Shown here: positions 25,739-34,360 of the stretch, one piece after another | Layout: each line of letters starts with the position of its first letter | Numbering within the stretch: position 1 is the stretch's first letter | DNA from: Empedobacter sedimenti | GTDB lineage: Bacteria > Bacteroidota > Bacteroidia > Flavobacteriales > Weeksellaceae | Direction of reading: 5' to 3' | NCBI RefSeq assembly: GCF_030005555.1 | Contig: NZ_JASCQG010000004.1 | Coordinates: 1 to 64,000, forward strand | Length of the DNA stretch: 64,000 nucleotides | Notes under the pieces: generated by a model | Database searches by the model: none | Seen by the model: the letters and a program-made list of their open reading frames with translations, nothing else | What the model was told of the DNA's origin: nothing | Position numbers and translations under genes: made by a program

Positions 25739-25808
25739 TAAAATCAATTTCTAATAATCCAAATCAAATTTGAATAAAATTTTAAAAATATATTTGCACT
25801 TATTTTAA

Positions 25809-26657
25809 TTAGTTGATAGGCATTAACATATCAGCTACTTCTTTTATTTTATCTTTCATCTTTTTACGATGAACGATCATATCTACGAAACCTTTTTCTA
25901 ATAAAAACTCAGAAGTTTGGAATCCTTCAGGTAAATCTCTACCTATCGTTTCTTTGATAACACGTGGTCCTGCGAAACCAATTAAGGCTCCTGGCTCTGC
26001 CATGATAATATCTCCGATAGATCCGAAAGATGCAGTAATTCCTCCAAAAGAAGGATTCGTTAAAATTGTGATGTATGGGATATTGTTGTCTGCTAACTGA
26101 ATTAATTTGGCTTCTACTTTTGCTAATTGCATTAACGAAATAGCAGCTTCCATCATACGAGCTCCACCAGACTGTGTAATGATAATGTATGGTGTTTTGT
26201 GTTTGATAGAATAATCAATTGCACGAGCAATTTTTTCTCCCATTACAGACCCTAAAGAACCTCCAATAAATTTGAAATCCATACAAGAAATTGTAATGTC
26301 GCGACCATGGATTTTTCCAGTTGCATTACGTACAGAATCTGTTAACCCTGTTTTCTTTTTGATTTCTTTTAGACGATCTTTGTATGGCTTTGTATCAGTC
26401 CAGTTTAATGGATCTTTACTTTCTACATTTTTATCTAATTCAGTAAAAGTACCTTCGTCAAATAAAATATCAAAGTATTCTTGCGAACCAATTTGTACGT
26501 GATGATCGTCTTCTGGACTTACATACGCGTTTGCTTTTAGTTCTTCAGTTTCAATGATTTTTCCTGAAGGTGTTTTGTACCACAACCCTTTTTTTACGTC
26601 TTTTTTAGACTCTGTAGGTGTAGTAATATTTTTCTTGCTTCTAATAAACCAAGGCAT
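25809..26657 (-). CDS. accD: Acetyl-CoA carboxylase carboxyltransferase subunit beta, zinc ribbon lost
   Basis: This 282-residue protein has the crotonase-fold carboxyltransferase core ([47 protein letters not shown]). It transfers carboxyl from carboxybiotin to acetyl-CoA in fatty acid synthesis, with AccA. In E. coli AccD a four-cysteine zinc ribbon precedes the core. Here the aligned segment reads [12 protein letters not shown]...[11 protein letters not shown], with all four cysteines replaced. This is also the case in Flavobacterium relatives as I recall. It follows fbaA by 35 bp. Confidence 0.95.
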   Translation of the reverse strand: MPWFIRSKKNITTPTESKKDVKKGLWYKTPSGKIIETEELKANAYVSPEDDHHVQIGSQEYFDILFDEGTFTELDKNVESKDPLNWTDTKPYKDRLKEIKKKTGLTDSVRNATGKIHGRDITISCMDFKFIGGSLGSVMGEKIARAIDYSIKHKTPYIIITQSGGARMMEAAISLMQLAKVEAKLIQLADNNIPYITILTNPSFGGITASFGSIGDIIMAEPGALIGFAGPRVIKETIGRDLPEGFQTSEFLLEKGFVDMIVHRKKMKDKIKEVADMLMPIN

Positions 26658-26692
26658 ATATTCTTGTTTTTATATCGAGGATAATTAAGAAA

Positions 26693-27760
26693 TTATCCTA
26701 ATGTATTAATATTATTTAAATCTTGACAAGCTTGGATTAATCGTTCTTTGAAAGAAACTTCTCCTGCTCTTAACCAAACGCGTGGATCGTAGTATTTTTT
26801 GTTTGGAGATTCTGCTCCATCTGGATTACCAATTTGTCCTTGTAAATAAGCCGCATTAGCATCAAAATATTTACGAACACCTTCCATAAATGCATATTGT
26901 AAATCAGTGTCAATATTCATTTTGATAACTCCGTAGCTAATTGCTTCGCGAATTTCTTCTAATGTAGATCCTGATCCTCCGTGGAATACGAAGTTAACGT
27001 CATTGTGAACACCAAATTTTTCGTCGATGAATTTTTGAGAGTTATCTAAAATTTTAGGCGTTAATACTACATTTCCTGGTTTGTAAACTCCGTGTACATT
27101 ACCAAATGCTGCAGCAATCCAAAAATTGTCAGAAACCGATTTTAAGTTCTCATAAACATAGGCAACTTCTTCTGGTTGTGTATATAATAATGAGTTGTCT
27201 ACATTAGAGTTGTCTACACCATCTTCTTCACCACCTGTGATACCTAATTCCATCTCCAAAGTCATTCCAACTTTAGACATTCTTTCTAAGTATCTTTTGC
27301 AGGTTTCTACGTTTTCTTCTAATGGTTCTTCAGATAAATCTAACATATGAGAACTAAACAACGTTTTTCCAAACTTGTTGTAGTGTTCTTCGTTAGCATC
27401 CATAATACCATCAATCCAAGGTAATAATTTTTTAGCGCAATGATCTGTATGTAAGATAACTGTTGCACCATATGATTCTGCTAATGTGTGTATATGTTTT
27501 GCACCTGCAATTGCACCTTTGATAGCAGATAATTGATTTTCACCTTTTAATCCTTTTCCTGCATTAAAAGCAGCACCTCCATTAGAAAATTGAATAATAA
27601 TAGGAGAATTAACTTCTACGGCAGCTTCCATTGCTGCGTTAATCGTGTCAGAACCAATAACATTACATGCTGGTAAAGCATATTGATTTGCTTTTGCATC
27701 TTTAATAATGTCTTGAACTAATGAACCGGTTGCAACACCGGCAGGAAATTTTCTGCTCAT
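26693..27760 (-). CDS. fbaA: Class II fructose-bisphosphate aldolase
   Basis: This 355-residue protein is of the class IIA type. Zinc ligands and active-site motifs are visible: HTDHCAKK (catalytic Asp and His), ELGITGGEEDGVDNS, NVHGVYKPGNV and FHGGSGS. It splits fructose-1,6-bisphosphate in glycolysis and makes it in gluconeogenesis. A perfect -7 box lies at 27781-27788, so it has its own promoter although TamL is 37 bp upstream. Confidence 0.96.
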   Translation of the reverse strand: MSRKFPAGVATGSLVQDIIKDAKANQYALPACNVIGSDTINAAMEAAVEVNSPIIIQFSNGGAAFNAGKGLKGENQLSAIKGAIAGAKHIHTLAESYGATVILHTDHCAKKLLPWIDGIMDANEEHYNKFGKTLFSSHMLDLSEEPLEENVETCKRYLERMSKVGMTLEMELGITGGEEDGVDNSNVDNSLLYTQPEEVAYVYENLKSVSDNFWIAAAFGNVHGVYKPGNVVLTPKILDNSQKFIDEKFGVHNDVNFVFHGGSGSTLEEIREAISYGVIKMNIDTDLQYAFMEGVRKYFDANAAYLQGQIGNPDGAESPNKKYYDPRVWLRAGEVSFKERLIQACQDLNNINTLG

Positions 27761-27780
27761 TATGTTAGTATTTTGTGAAA

Positions 27781-27788
27781 CAAATATA
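27781..27788 (-). promoter_or_regulatory. -7 box of fbaA
   Basis: TATATTTG on the minus strand lies 20 bp upstream of the fbaA start codon. Confidence 0.55.
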
Positions 27789-27797
27789 GCTGTTTTT

Positions 27798-30407
27798 TTA
27801 GAAAGGATAATTAATTCCGAAGTGGATTCTTGGTTTTAATAAATTAAAACTATCAAATTGCCATCGATCTCCTTGCGCATAAGATGGGTCGTAGATTTTG
27901 TAACCCAAATCAAATCTTACAATTGCGAATGTACCGACGTGATAACGGAAACCTAAACCAGAACCAATACCAAATTCTTTATAGAAATCTTTGAATTTAA
28001 ATAAAGTTTCTGGACGATTTTTGTTAACTCCCCAAATATTTCCAGCATCAATAAAATAAGCTCCTTCTAAGCTTCCAAATAAATTGAAACGAAACTCTGT
28101 GTTGAATAATAATTTTAAACTCTCAAATTCTAAACTCTGATTTTTAGAATTAATACGTGGCTTACTTCCTGGTCCTAATGTTAATGGAGCCCAACCACGA
28201 ACGTCATTTGCTCCACCAGCAGAATAGCTTCGGGCAAATGGTGCGCTTGATGAGTTTCCGTAAGGCTGAACAATTCCGAATAAGAAACGTCCTGCAACAC
28301 TAGAGTTTGGATTTAACTTCCATTTACGGCGAACATCGAGATCAAATTTTACAAACTGAGAATATGGAATTCCGAAAATTAATCCCGTTTTTTCGTTGTT
28401 AATATCTTCTGAATGATTAAATCCGAAAACCTTGTCTAAACCTCTCAATACATTTCCGGCTAATTCTATGCGAGCTTGTATATACCAAGGATTATTCTTA
28501 GGTCGGAAAGAGTTTTCTTGATTAAATGTAAATTGATAAATAAACGAATTGATTAAAACATTTTGAGAGATATTGGCTTTTCTATAAAGCATATTTTCAA
28601 ACTCTACGTACAATCTTGCATCATCTCCTGATAAAGAGTTTTGGAAGTTTGTATCTGCAGAAATAGCGTCTGTTAATTCGTCATCCGTTACATAAATCGG
28701 AGCATTTGGATTGTATAAATAATAAAGATCTTTAACCGAATTTTTGGTTTTATTATCTGTTGTAAAAACATCATAATAACGATCTTTTTTACGGTTATTT
28801 ACAAATTCTGTATTGAATAATGAAACTTTGTGTTGAAACTCGGAACTTGAGATATCCATGTCAAAGCCAAAACCATACGTTGTTTTGTCTAAACCTACAT
28901 TTTTTTGTGTACTTACATTTGTACGAATTGCAGACTCGGCAACAAAACGTTTTGGTAGTATTTTATCAATATTAACAGGTGTTAATAAATATGGAAACTT
29001 CAGTTTTGTTTCTAATGAAATTTCGTAGGCATTAAGAAAAGCTTTGTTTAACGAAAAATCTTTATCAACAGAACCTAACGTTCCTTTTAATGTAGTTTCT
29101 AAATTTTCTCCACCTCTAAATAGATTACGAGATGTTAGCGTCATACCGGGAGATATCGCAAAGTTCATAAATCGAGAAGCGTAACTCTCTACAAAGACGT
29201 TAAGATCGTATTTCTTTTTAGGCGTAAAGTAAACATTTACATCAAGAATAGAGTCGTGCGGCGTGATATCAAATCGATGAACATTAATATTATCTTTCTT
29301 ATAAATATTACGTTTTGTTTGAATCTCTTGTCTTTGACGATATAATTGTCCTGGCGTAATTACGAAAGCATCTGTATAATATCTCGGACGATAAGACGGC
29401 TCTTTCGTGTAAATAACATTATAGTTTTTGTATTCTCTTGTTATTAAATTATCTTTTGCTTTATTTACATCATCTTCGGTTCTGGCATCTGCATAGATAT
29501 TTACTTTACCAAATCTGTATTGTGTAAAAGGCGTAATACTATCTGTTTTTAATGAATCTTGAATGTATTTATCAATAAACATTGTAACATCTAATCGTTT
29601 ATTACTTTTAGTTGTATCAGCTTCAAAATATAAATCTTCGCCCGAGTTATTGAAATCATAATAACCTCTGTTTTTTAAGAAATCAACCACACGATCACGT
29701 TCTCCTTCAAACTTATCAAAATCATATTGATCACCATCATGAATAGTAGCTTGTTTTCCTAACGGAGAATTTAAATACTCTTCAACTTTACTGTCAGATA
29801 TTTTTTGAGTATACGTTTCTACATAAGAAGGTTCGCCTAATTTTAAATCATAAATCGTAGTGGCTTTTTTTGCAACCGAATCTTTCTCGTACGAAACATG
29901 TACTTTAGAGTCAAAATAACCCTTGTCATGAAACAAACGATTTAAGTTTCTTGCCGAAAACTCTGATTGTTTTTCATCTAACAAAACTGGTGCTTCTCCT
30001 TGATGATAATACAAACGTTCTTTCCATAAACTATTGCCAACATACTCTGGTAAATTGTTTTTAACCAATAAGCTATCTAATAATTTTTGGTTACGAACAG
30101 AAGCGTCTTGTCTATAATATTCAAGAAAAGTATTGTCAAATTTAGCAGGCGACCAATTATAAACCCATTGCCATAACGGAAAAAAACCTAAGAATTTACC
30201 AGCAGGCTTTTGTTTTACGTAATCGCTTAAGTCTTTCCCAATAAAAGAAGTCTTTTTCTTGATGTCTGGATCTTCCTTATCGTAAACAAATTTGTTCTTT
30301 ACAAACAAATATTCTCCCTCAGGAACTTTCTTAGTTGTGCTACAACTATAAAAAACTAATCCTAAGCAAGAGATAAGTGCTATATTTGTTGTAATTTTTT
30401 TATGCAT
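27798..30407 (-). CDS. tamL: TamL, lipoprotein member of the BamA/TamA outer membrane family
   Basis: This encodes 869 residues with a lipoprotein signal (FYSC, Cys22). POTRA-like repeats occupy about residues 150-400. A C-terminal beta-barrel includes SAGGANDVRGWAPLTLGPG, the conserved RGW/RGF loop, and the chain ends in an aromatic residue (INYPF). TamA-like proteins with a lipid anchor are called TamL in Bacteroidetes, where they work with TamB in outer membrane maintenance. Its start codon is only 4 bp from that of the divergent methyltransferase gene. Confidence 0.9.
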   Translation of the reverse strand: MHKKITTNIALISCLGLVFYSCSTTKKVPEGEYLFVKNKFVYDKEDPDIKKKTSFIGKDLSDYVKQKPAGKFLGFFPLWQWVYNWSPAKFDNTFLEYYRQDASVRNQKLLDSLLVKNNLPEYVGNSLWKERLYYHQGEAPVLLDEKQSEFSARNLNRLFHDKGYFDSKVHVSYEKDSVAKKATTIYDLKLGEPSYVETYTQKISDSKVEEYLNSPLGKQATIHDGDQYDFDKFEGERDRVVDFLKNRGYYDFNNSGEDLYFEADTTKSNKRLDVTMFIDKYIQDSLKTDSITPFTQYRFGKVNIYADARTEDDVNKAKDNLITREYKNYNVIYTKEPSYRPRYYTDAFVITPGQLYRQRQEIQTKRNIYKKDNINVHRFDITPHDSILDVNVYFTPKKKYDLNVFVESYASRFMNFAISPGMTLTSRNLFRGGENLETTLKGTLGSVDKDFSLNKAFLNAYEISLETKLKFPYLLTPVNIDKILPKRFVAESAIRTNVSTQKNVGLDKTTYGFGFDMDISSSEFQHKVSLFNTEFVNNRKKDRYYDVFTTDNKTKNSVKDLYYLYNPNAPIYVTDDELTDAISADTNFQNSLSGDDARLYVEFENMLYRKANISQNVLINSFIYQFTFNQENSFRPKNNPWYIQARIELAGNVLRGLDKVFGFNHSEDINNEKTGLIFGIPYSQFVKFDLDVRRKWKLNPNSSVAGRFLFGIVQPYGNSSSAPFARSYSAGGANDVRGWAPLTLGPGSKPRINSKNQSLEFESLKLLFNTEFRFNLFGSLEGAYFIDAGNIWGVNKNRPETLFKFKDFYKEFGIGSGLGFRYHVGTFAIVRFDLGYKIYDPSYAQGDRWQFDSFNLLKPRIHFGINYPF
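30381..30388 (+). promoter_or_regulatory. -7 box of the SpoU methyltransferase gene, inside tamL
   Basis: TATATTTG, 23 bp upstream of the ATG at 30412, lies within the first codons of the divergent tamL. Confidence 0.55.
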
Positions 30408-30411
30408 AAAT

Positions 30412-31155
30412 ATGTTATCAAATAACGTTATTAAAATAATAACTTCTTTAGGTTCTAAAAAATATAGACAAAAATATAATTTGTTTGTCGTAGAAGGTGT
30501 TAAAAATATTGGTGAAGTTATAAAAAGTTCAATAAATATTAAAGAATTATTTATAACAGAAGATTTTTGGCCAGAAGAGAAACAGATTAAAAAGACATTT
30601 TTAGACGAGAAAGATCTTAAGAAAATAAGTTATCTAACTACTCCAAACGTAGGTTTAGCTCTGTGCGAATTACCGCTTTACGATGAAAAACTATCGTTAA
30701 ATGGATTGACAATTGCCTTAGATGATATTCGCGATCCAGGTAATTTAGGTACAATTATACGATTAGCCGATTGGTTTGGTGTAGAGAATATTTTGTGTAC
30801 CAAAGAGTCTGTTGATCTATACAATCCGAAGGTTGTGATGTCTACAATGGGATCTTTTACTCGTGTAAAGGTACATTACATTGATCTTGAAAATTATTTG
30901 AAAGAATATAAAGGAAACATTTTCGGAACTTTTATGGAAGGAGACTCTATTTACGAGCAAACTCTTCCGCAAGAAGGTATTTTGGTGATGGGAAATGAAG
31001 CAAATGGAATTTCGAAACCGATTGAAGATTTAACCACAAACAAACTGAGTATTCCTTTCTTTGGTAAAAACGGCTCTACCGAAAGTCTTAATGTAGCAGT
31101 TGCAACAAGCGTTATTTTAGGAGAATTTAAATCGCAAATTTCGCACAAATCATAA
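30412..31155 (+). CDS. SpoU/TrmH-family RNA 2'-O-methyltransferase
   Basis: This 247-residue protein has an N-terminal RNA-binding substrate domain (VVEGVKNIGEVI) and the SPOUT knot motifs: ALDDIRDPGNLGTIIRLADW, VMGNEANGI and NGSTESLNVAVATSVI, which bind S-adenosylmethionine. It probably methylates a ribose in rRNA or tRNA. Which nucleotide is modified cannot be told. Confidence 0.9.
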   Translation: MLSNNVIKIITSLGSKKYRQKYNLFVVEGVKNIGEVIKSSINIKELFITEDFWPEEKQIKKTFLDEKDLKKISYLTTPNVGLALCELPLYDEKLSLNGLTIALDDIRDPGNLGTIIRLADWFGVENILCTKESVDLYNPKVVMSTMGSFTRVKVHYIDLENYLKEYKGNIFGTFMEGDSIYEQTLPQEGILVMGNEANGISKPIEDLTTNKLSIPFFGKNGSTESLNVAVATSVILGEFKSQISHKS

Positions 31156-31242
31156 AAAAAACTTAATATTCATCAACCTTTCCTCTTTTTTTATAAAAAC
31201 GTTTAAATTAGTATTTCAATACTAAAAGATAAGAAAAATCAC

Positions 31243-32511
31243 ATGAAATATGTAGCAGTTGTTCTTGCTTCTGCGGCTCTTTTTTTGGGTAGTTGTAGCA
31301 AGAAAAACGAACAGAAAGAGGAACTTAGAAAGAAAGATCCACATGCACTTCGATATGATTCATTAGATTGGAAAGCAGATTTCAAACCAATGAAATATAC
31401 ACAAGCCGAGTTAAATGATTACCGTACTAAGATAGACAAGTTTTACAAAGACTTTTGGGTAGACGGAAAAGTAAGCGGTGGTTTGTTGGTTGTAAAGAAT
31501 GGGCAAGTTGTTTTCGAAGAATATCAAGGTATGGCAGATGAAAGGCATCAGCGTCCAATTACTGCAAATACTCCAGTACATATTGCTTCTATCTCCAAAG
31601 TTTTTACCTCTATGGCAATACTAAAGTTGGTAGAAAAAGGTAAATTAAAGTTAGATCAAAAGGTAAATACAATATTAGAAGGTTTTCCGTACGATGATGT
31701 AACAGTTCGTATGTTGCTAAACCACCGCAGTGGATTACCAAATTATGCCAACGTTTTGTGGAATAATAAAAAGGTAATGGAAGGTCGTCAGAAACCAATC
31801 TCTAATCAAGACGTTTTTAATATCTTCAAAGAACATGACGTTAAACAAATTCGTCCAGCTGATAAAGGTTTCTATTACTCGAATACCAACTTCGCTTTTC
31901 TTGCTTTGATCATAGAAAAGATCATGAAAATGGATTATCCAAAAGCGATGAAGTACATGATTTTTGATCCTCTTGAGATGAAAAATACTTTTGTTTTTGA
32001 ATATGATCGCGATAAAGATACTGTTGCACGTTCGTACAAATACAATGGTTACGAGTGGGCTTGGGACGATTTTGACCGTACATATGGAGATAAAAACATT
32101 TATTCTACACCAAGGGATATGTACAAGTTGGATGTAGCAATGTATTCGGATGATTTTTTACCTAAGAATTTAAAGAAAGAAGCTTTTCAGGGATATAGTT
32201 ACGAGCAAAAAGGTTTCAAGAATTATGGACTAGGAATGCGTTTGTTAGAATATGATAATGGTAAAAAACTGTTGTATCACAATGGTTGGTGGCACGGTAA
32301 TAATACCGTTTTTGTACACGATATCAATAATCAACTTACTATAATAGCCTTAGGAAATAAACAGAATCGTAATGTTTATAGTGCATTTAGATTAGCAGGA
32401 TTAACAGGGACTTATCCGCTAAAAGTACCTAATAAAGACTCGTTGAAGTTGCATCAACCTCAACTAATGCCAAAAGATACATCTAAAATTGCTCCTAAAG
32501 TAAAAAGATAA
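31243..32511 (+). CDS. Serine hydrolase lipoprotein (beta-lactamase/class C PBP-like)
   Basis: This encodes 422 residues with a lipoprotein signal (FLGSC, Cys18). The nucleophile motif SxxK is SISK (116-119, in HIASISKVFTSM). The second motif is YSN in FYYSNTNFAF, and HNGWWHG takes the place of the KTG box. This is the class C beta-lactamase/DD-peptidase fold, shared by esterases. Its real substrate is unknown; resistance to beta-lactams should not be assumed. Confidence 0.88.
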   Translation: MKYVAVVLASAALFLGSCSKKNEQKEELRKKDPHALRYDSLDWKADFKPMKYTQAELNDYRTKIDKFYKDFWVDGKVSGGLLVVKNGQVVFEEYQGMADERHQRPITANTPVHIASISKVFTSMAILKLVEKGKLKLDQKVNTILEGFPYDDVTVRMLLNHRSGLPNYANVLWNNKKVMEGRQKPISNQDVFNIFKEHDVKQIRPADKGFYYSNTNFAFLALIIEKIMKMDYPKAMKYMIFDPLEMKNTFVFEYDRDKDTVARSYKYNGYEWAWDDFDRTYGDKNIYSTPRDMYKLDVAMYSDDFLPKNLKKEAFQGYSYEQKGFKNYGLGMRLLEYDNGKKLLYHNGWWHGNNTVFVHDINNQLTIIALGNKQNRNVYSAFRLAGLTGTYPLKVPNKDSLKLHQPQLMPKDTSKIAPKVKR

Positions 32512-32516
32512 TTACA

Positions 32517-32549
32517 AAGCCTTCTTATTTATTAAGAAGGCTTTTTTTA
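32517..32549 (+). terminator. Terminator of the serine hydrolase gene
   Basis: The stem AAGCCTTCTT / AAGAAGGCTT with an AT loop is followed by a run of Ts. Confidence 0.8.
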
Positions 32550-32656
32550 TACAAAACATTTGTATTCTATTGATAATCAGTAAATAAATTTTGATAATAT
32601 AAATTATTGTGTTAAATTGAGTTAACTAACAAATTAACTTTTAAAACCTATTTTTT

Positions 32657-33040
32657 ATGTCAGTAAAATACAATGTTATTGAAAAAGGCAATCCTGCGGA
32701 TCCTGCAGCGCCTAAAAAATTTTATGCAAGTTCTGTTGCAGATGGCGAAATTACATTACGTAATTTAAGTAAAGAAATTGCGCAGACTTCTTCGGTTAGC
32801 GAAAGCGATGTACATGCAACTTTAATAGATTTGGCTAAAATGTTATCGAAACATTTGGCTGATGGTCGTATTGTGAGATTAGGCGATTTTGGATCTTTTC
32901 AGATTAGTCTTAGTAGCGAAGGAGTGGATGCAGCAAACAAAGTAAATGCATCTTTAATTAAAGGTTCTAAAATTCTTTTCAGACCAGGATTAGATTTACG
33001 AGATACTTTAGCTACTCTAAAATATGAAAAAAAGAAGTAA
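32657..33040 (+). CDS. HU-like DNA-binding protein (HU-HIG type)
   Basis: This encodes 127 residues. The Bacteroidetes HU-like pattern is visible: an N-terminal strand (VKYNVIEKGNP), the helical dimer part and the strand RIVRLGDFGSFQISLSS, then a C-terminal KGSKILFRPGLDLRD. Such proteins bend DNA or take part in nucleoid structure. It is longer than E. coli HU because of N- and C-terminal extensions. Confidence 0.88.
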   Translation: MSVKYNVIEKGNPADPAAPKKFYASSVADGEITLRNLSKEIAQTSSVSESDVHATLIDLAKMLSKHLADGRIVRLGDFGSFQISLSSEGVDAANKVNASLIKGSKILFRPGLDLRDTLATLKYEKKK

Positions 33041-33079
33041 GCGTTGAATGATAAATTAAGTTATACTTAAAGCAAATAA

Positions 33080-33119
33080 AAAACGTCAAGTGATTTTACC
33101 TAAAATCACTTGACGTTTT
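33080..33119. terminator. Long perfect hairpin, terminator
   Basis: A 19-bp perfect stem (AAAACGTCAAGTGATTTTA / TAAAATCACTTGACGTTTT) has a 2-nt loop. A partial copy of the right arm (GAAATCACCTGACGTTTT) follows at 33124-33141. It lies after the HU gene. Confidence 0.7.
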
Positions 33120-33182
33120 GTTTGAAATCACCTGACGTTTTAATTAAAATGTCTTGATAATTTATTTACAATTAAGAGAAAG

Positions 33183-33207
33183 TTTCTGAAACAAGTTCAG
33201 AATGACA
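33183..33207. repeat. Dispersed hairpin repeat, copy 2
   Basis: TTTCTGAA-ACAAG-TTCAGAA is followed by TGACA. It is related to the copies at 13637-13666, 37464-37492, 49602-49630 and 49649-49672. Confidence 0.6.
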
Positions 33208-33247
33208 CTGTGTGTTTATTTAACAATCATCTTAATAAATAAGCTTC

Positions 33248-34360
33248 CTATTGTTTAATATCCATAATATCTCGCAAAACATTTCCGAAGATATTAAATC
33301 CAAGAACTAGTAACATAATAGCTAAACCTGGTAAAATTGCCAAATGTTGTTTGCCTAAAATGATATGACTATAATGTTCTTTGATGATGTTTCCCCAAGA
33401 CGGAGTAGGAGGTTGTGCTCCAATTCCTAAGAAACTAAGACCACTTTCTACTAAGATTGCCGAAGCAAAGTTGGCAGCAGAAATAACAATAACTGGAGCA
33501 ACTACATTAGGAAGAATTTGATTGAATATAATTCGCATATCCGAAAAACCTAATGCTTTTGCAGCTTCCACAAATTCTTTTTCTCTGTAAGATAAGAATT
33601 GTCCACGTACAACACGTGCAACTTCTACCCACATTGTTAGTCCGACCGCAATAAATATCTGCCAAAAACCTTTACCAATTGCTAAGGTAATCGCTATAAC
33701 CAAAAGAAGTGTTGGGATAGACCATATAACATTTATTAACCACATTATAAAGTCATCAACTCTTCCCTTGTAATATCCTGCGATAGCACCCAATGTAACA
33801 CCTACAAGTAGTGAAATAAAAACTGCGATAAAACCAATTAAAAACGAGATTCTTGTACCAATAATTAATCTAGAATAAAAGTCGCGTCCATAGGAATCTG
33901 TGCCAAGAAGATATGTTTTTGTGAAGATAAATTCTTTCTCAATATCTGATGGTTTGATGTTATACTTTGTCCAAGCTGAGGTATTTATATTAACAGCCTC
34001 TCCGTTTAGTCCGTTGCCTATATATGGAATGTAAGTAAGTGTATCACCATTTATTTTGTATGATGAAATACTTATTTGCTCCGAATCGATTTCTTTGCCA
34101 AATAAATAATCTGAAAATGTCATTTTACCTGTGTAATTAGGTAAAGGAATTTCGATTGTTTGTTGCTTGTAACCTATAGGTGCGTATGCAATGGTTAGGT
34201 CTTGTCGGTTAGCATTCTCGGTTTTATCGGACGCAAAGAAATAGGAAAAGATAGAAATGATTCCAGCTAATACTATTACACTAAAAGAAAGAACACCAAG
34301 GGTGTTCTTTCTTAATTTATTGAATACGATTTGTGAAAATGAACCGTTGTCTTGTGTCAT
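33248..34360 (-). CDS. ABC transporter permease, DppC/OppC type
   Basis: This 370-residue protein has an N-terminal membrane helix and a large extracytoplasmic insert (about 50-150). The BPD permease core with five more helices follows, including the EAA motif (VEAAKALGFSDMRIIFNQILPNV). This is the layout of DppC/OppC, the second permease of peptide importers. No DppB, ATPase or binding protein gene is adjacent. It overlaps the prc stop by 1 bp, so it is read with prc. Confidence 0.88.
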   Translation of the reverse strand: MTQDNGSFSQIVFNKLRKNTLGVLSFSVIVLAGIISIFSYFFASDKTENANRQDLTIAYAPIGYKQQTIEIPLPNYTGKMTFSDYLFGKEIDSEQISISSYKINGDTLTYIPYIGNGLNGEAVNINTSAWTKYNIKPSDIEKEFIFTKTYLLGTDSYGRDFYSRLIIGTRISFLIGFIAVFISLLVGVTLGAIAGYYKGRVDDFIMWLINVIWSIPTLLLVIAITLAIGKGFWQIFIAVGLTMWVEVARVVRGQFLSYREKEFVEAAKALGFSDMRIIFNQILPNVVAPVIVISAANFASAILVESGLSFLGIGAQPPTPSWGNIIKEHYSHIILGKQHLAILPGLAIMLLVLGFNIFGNVLRDIMDIKQ

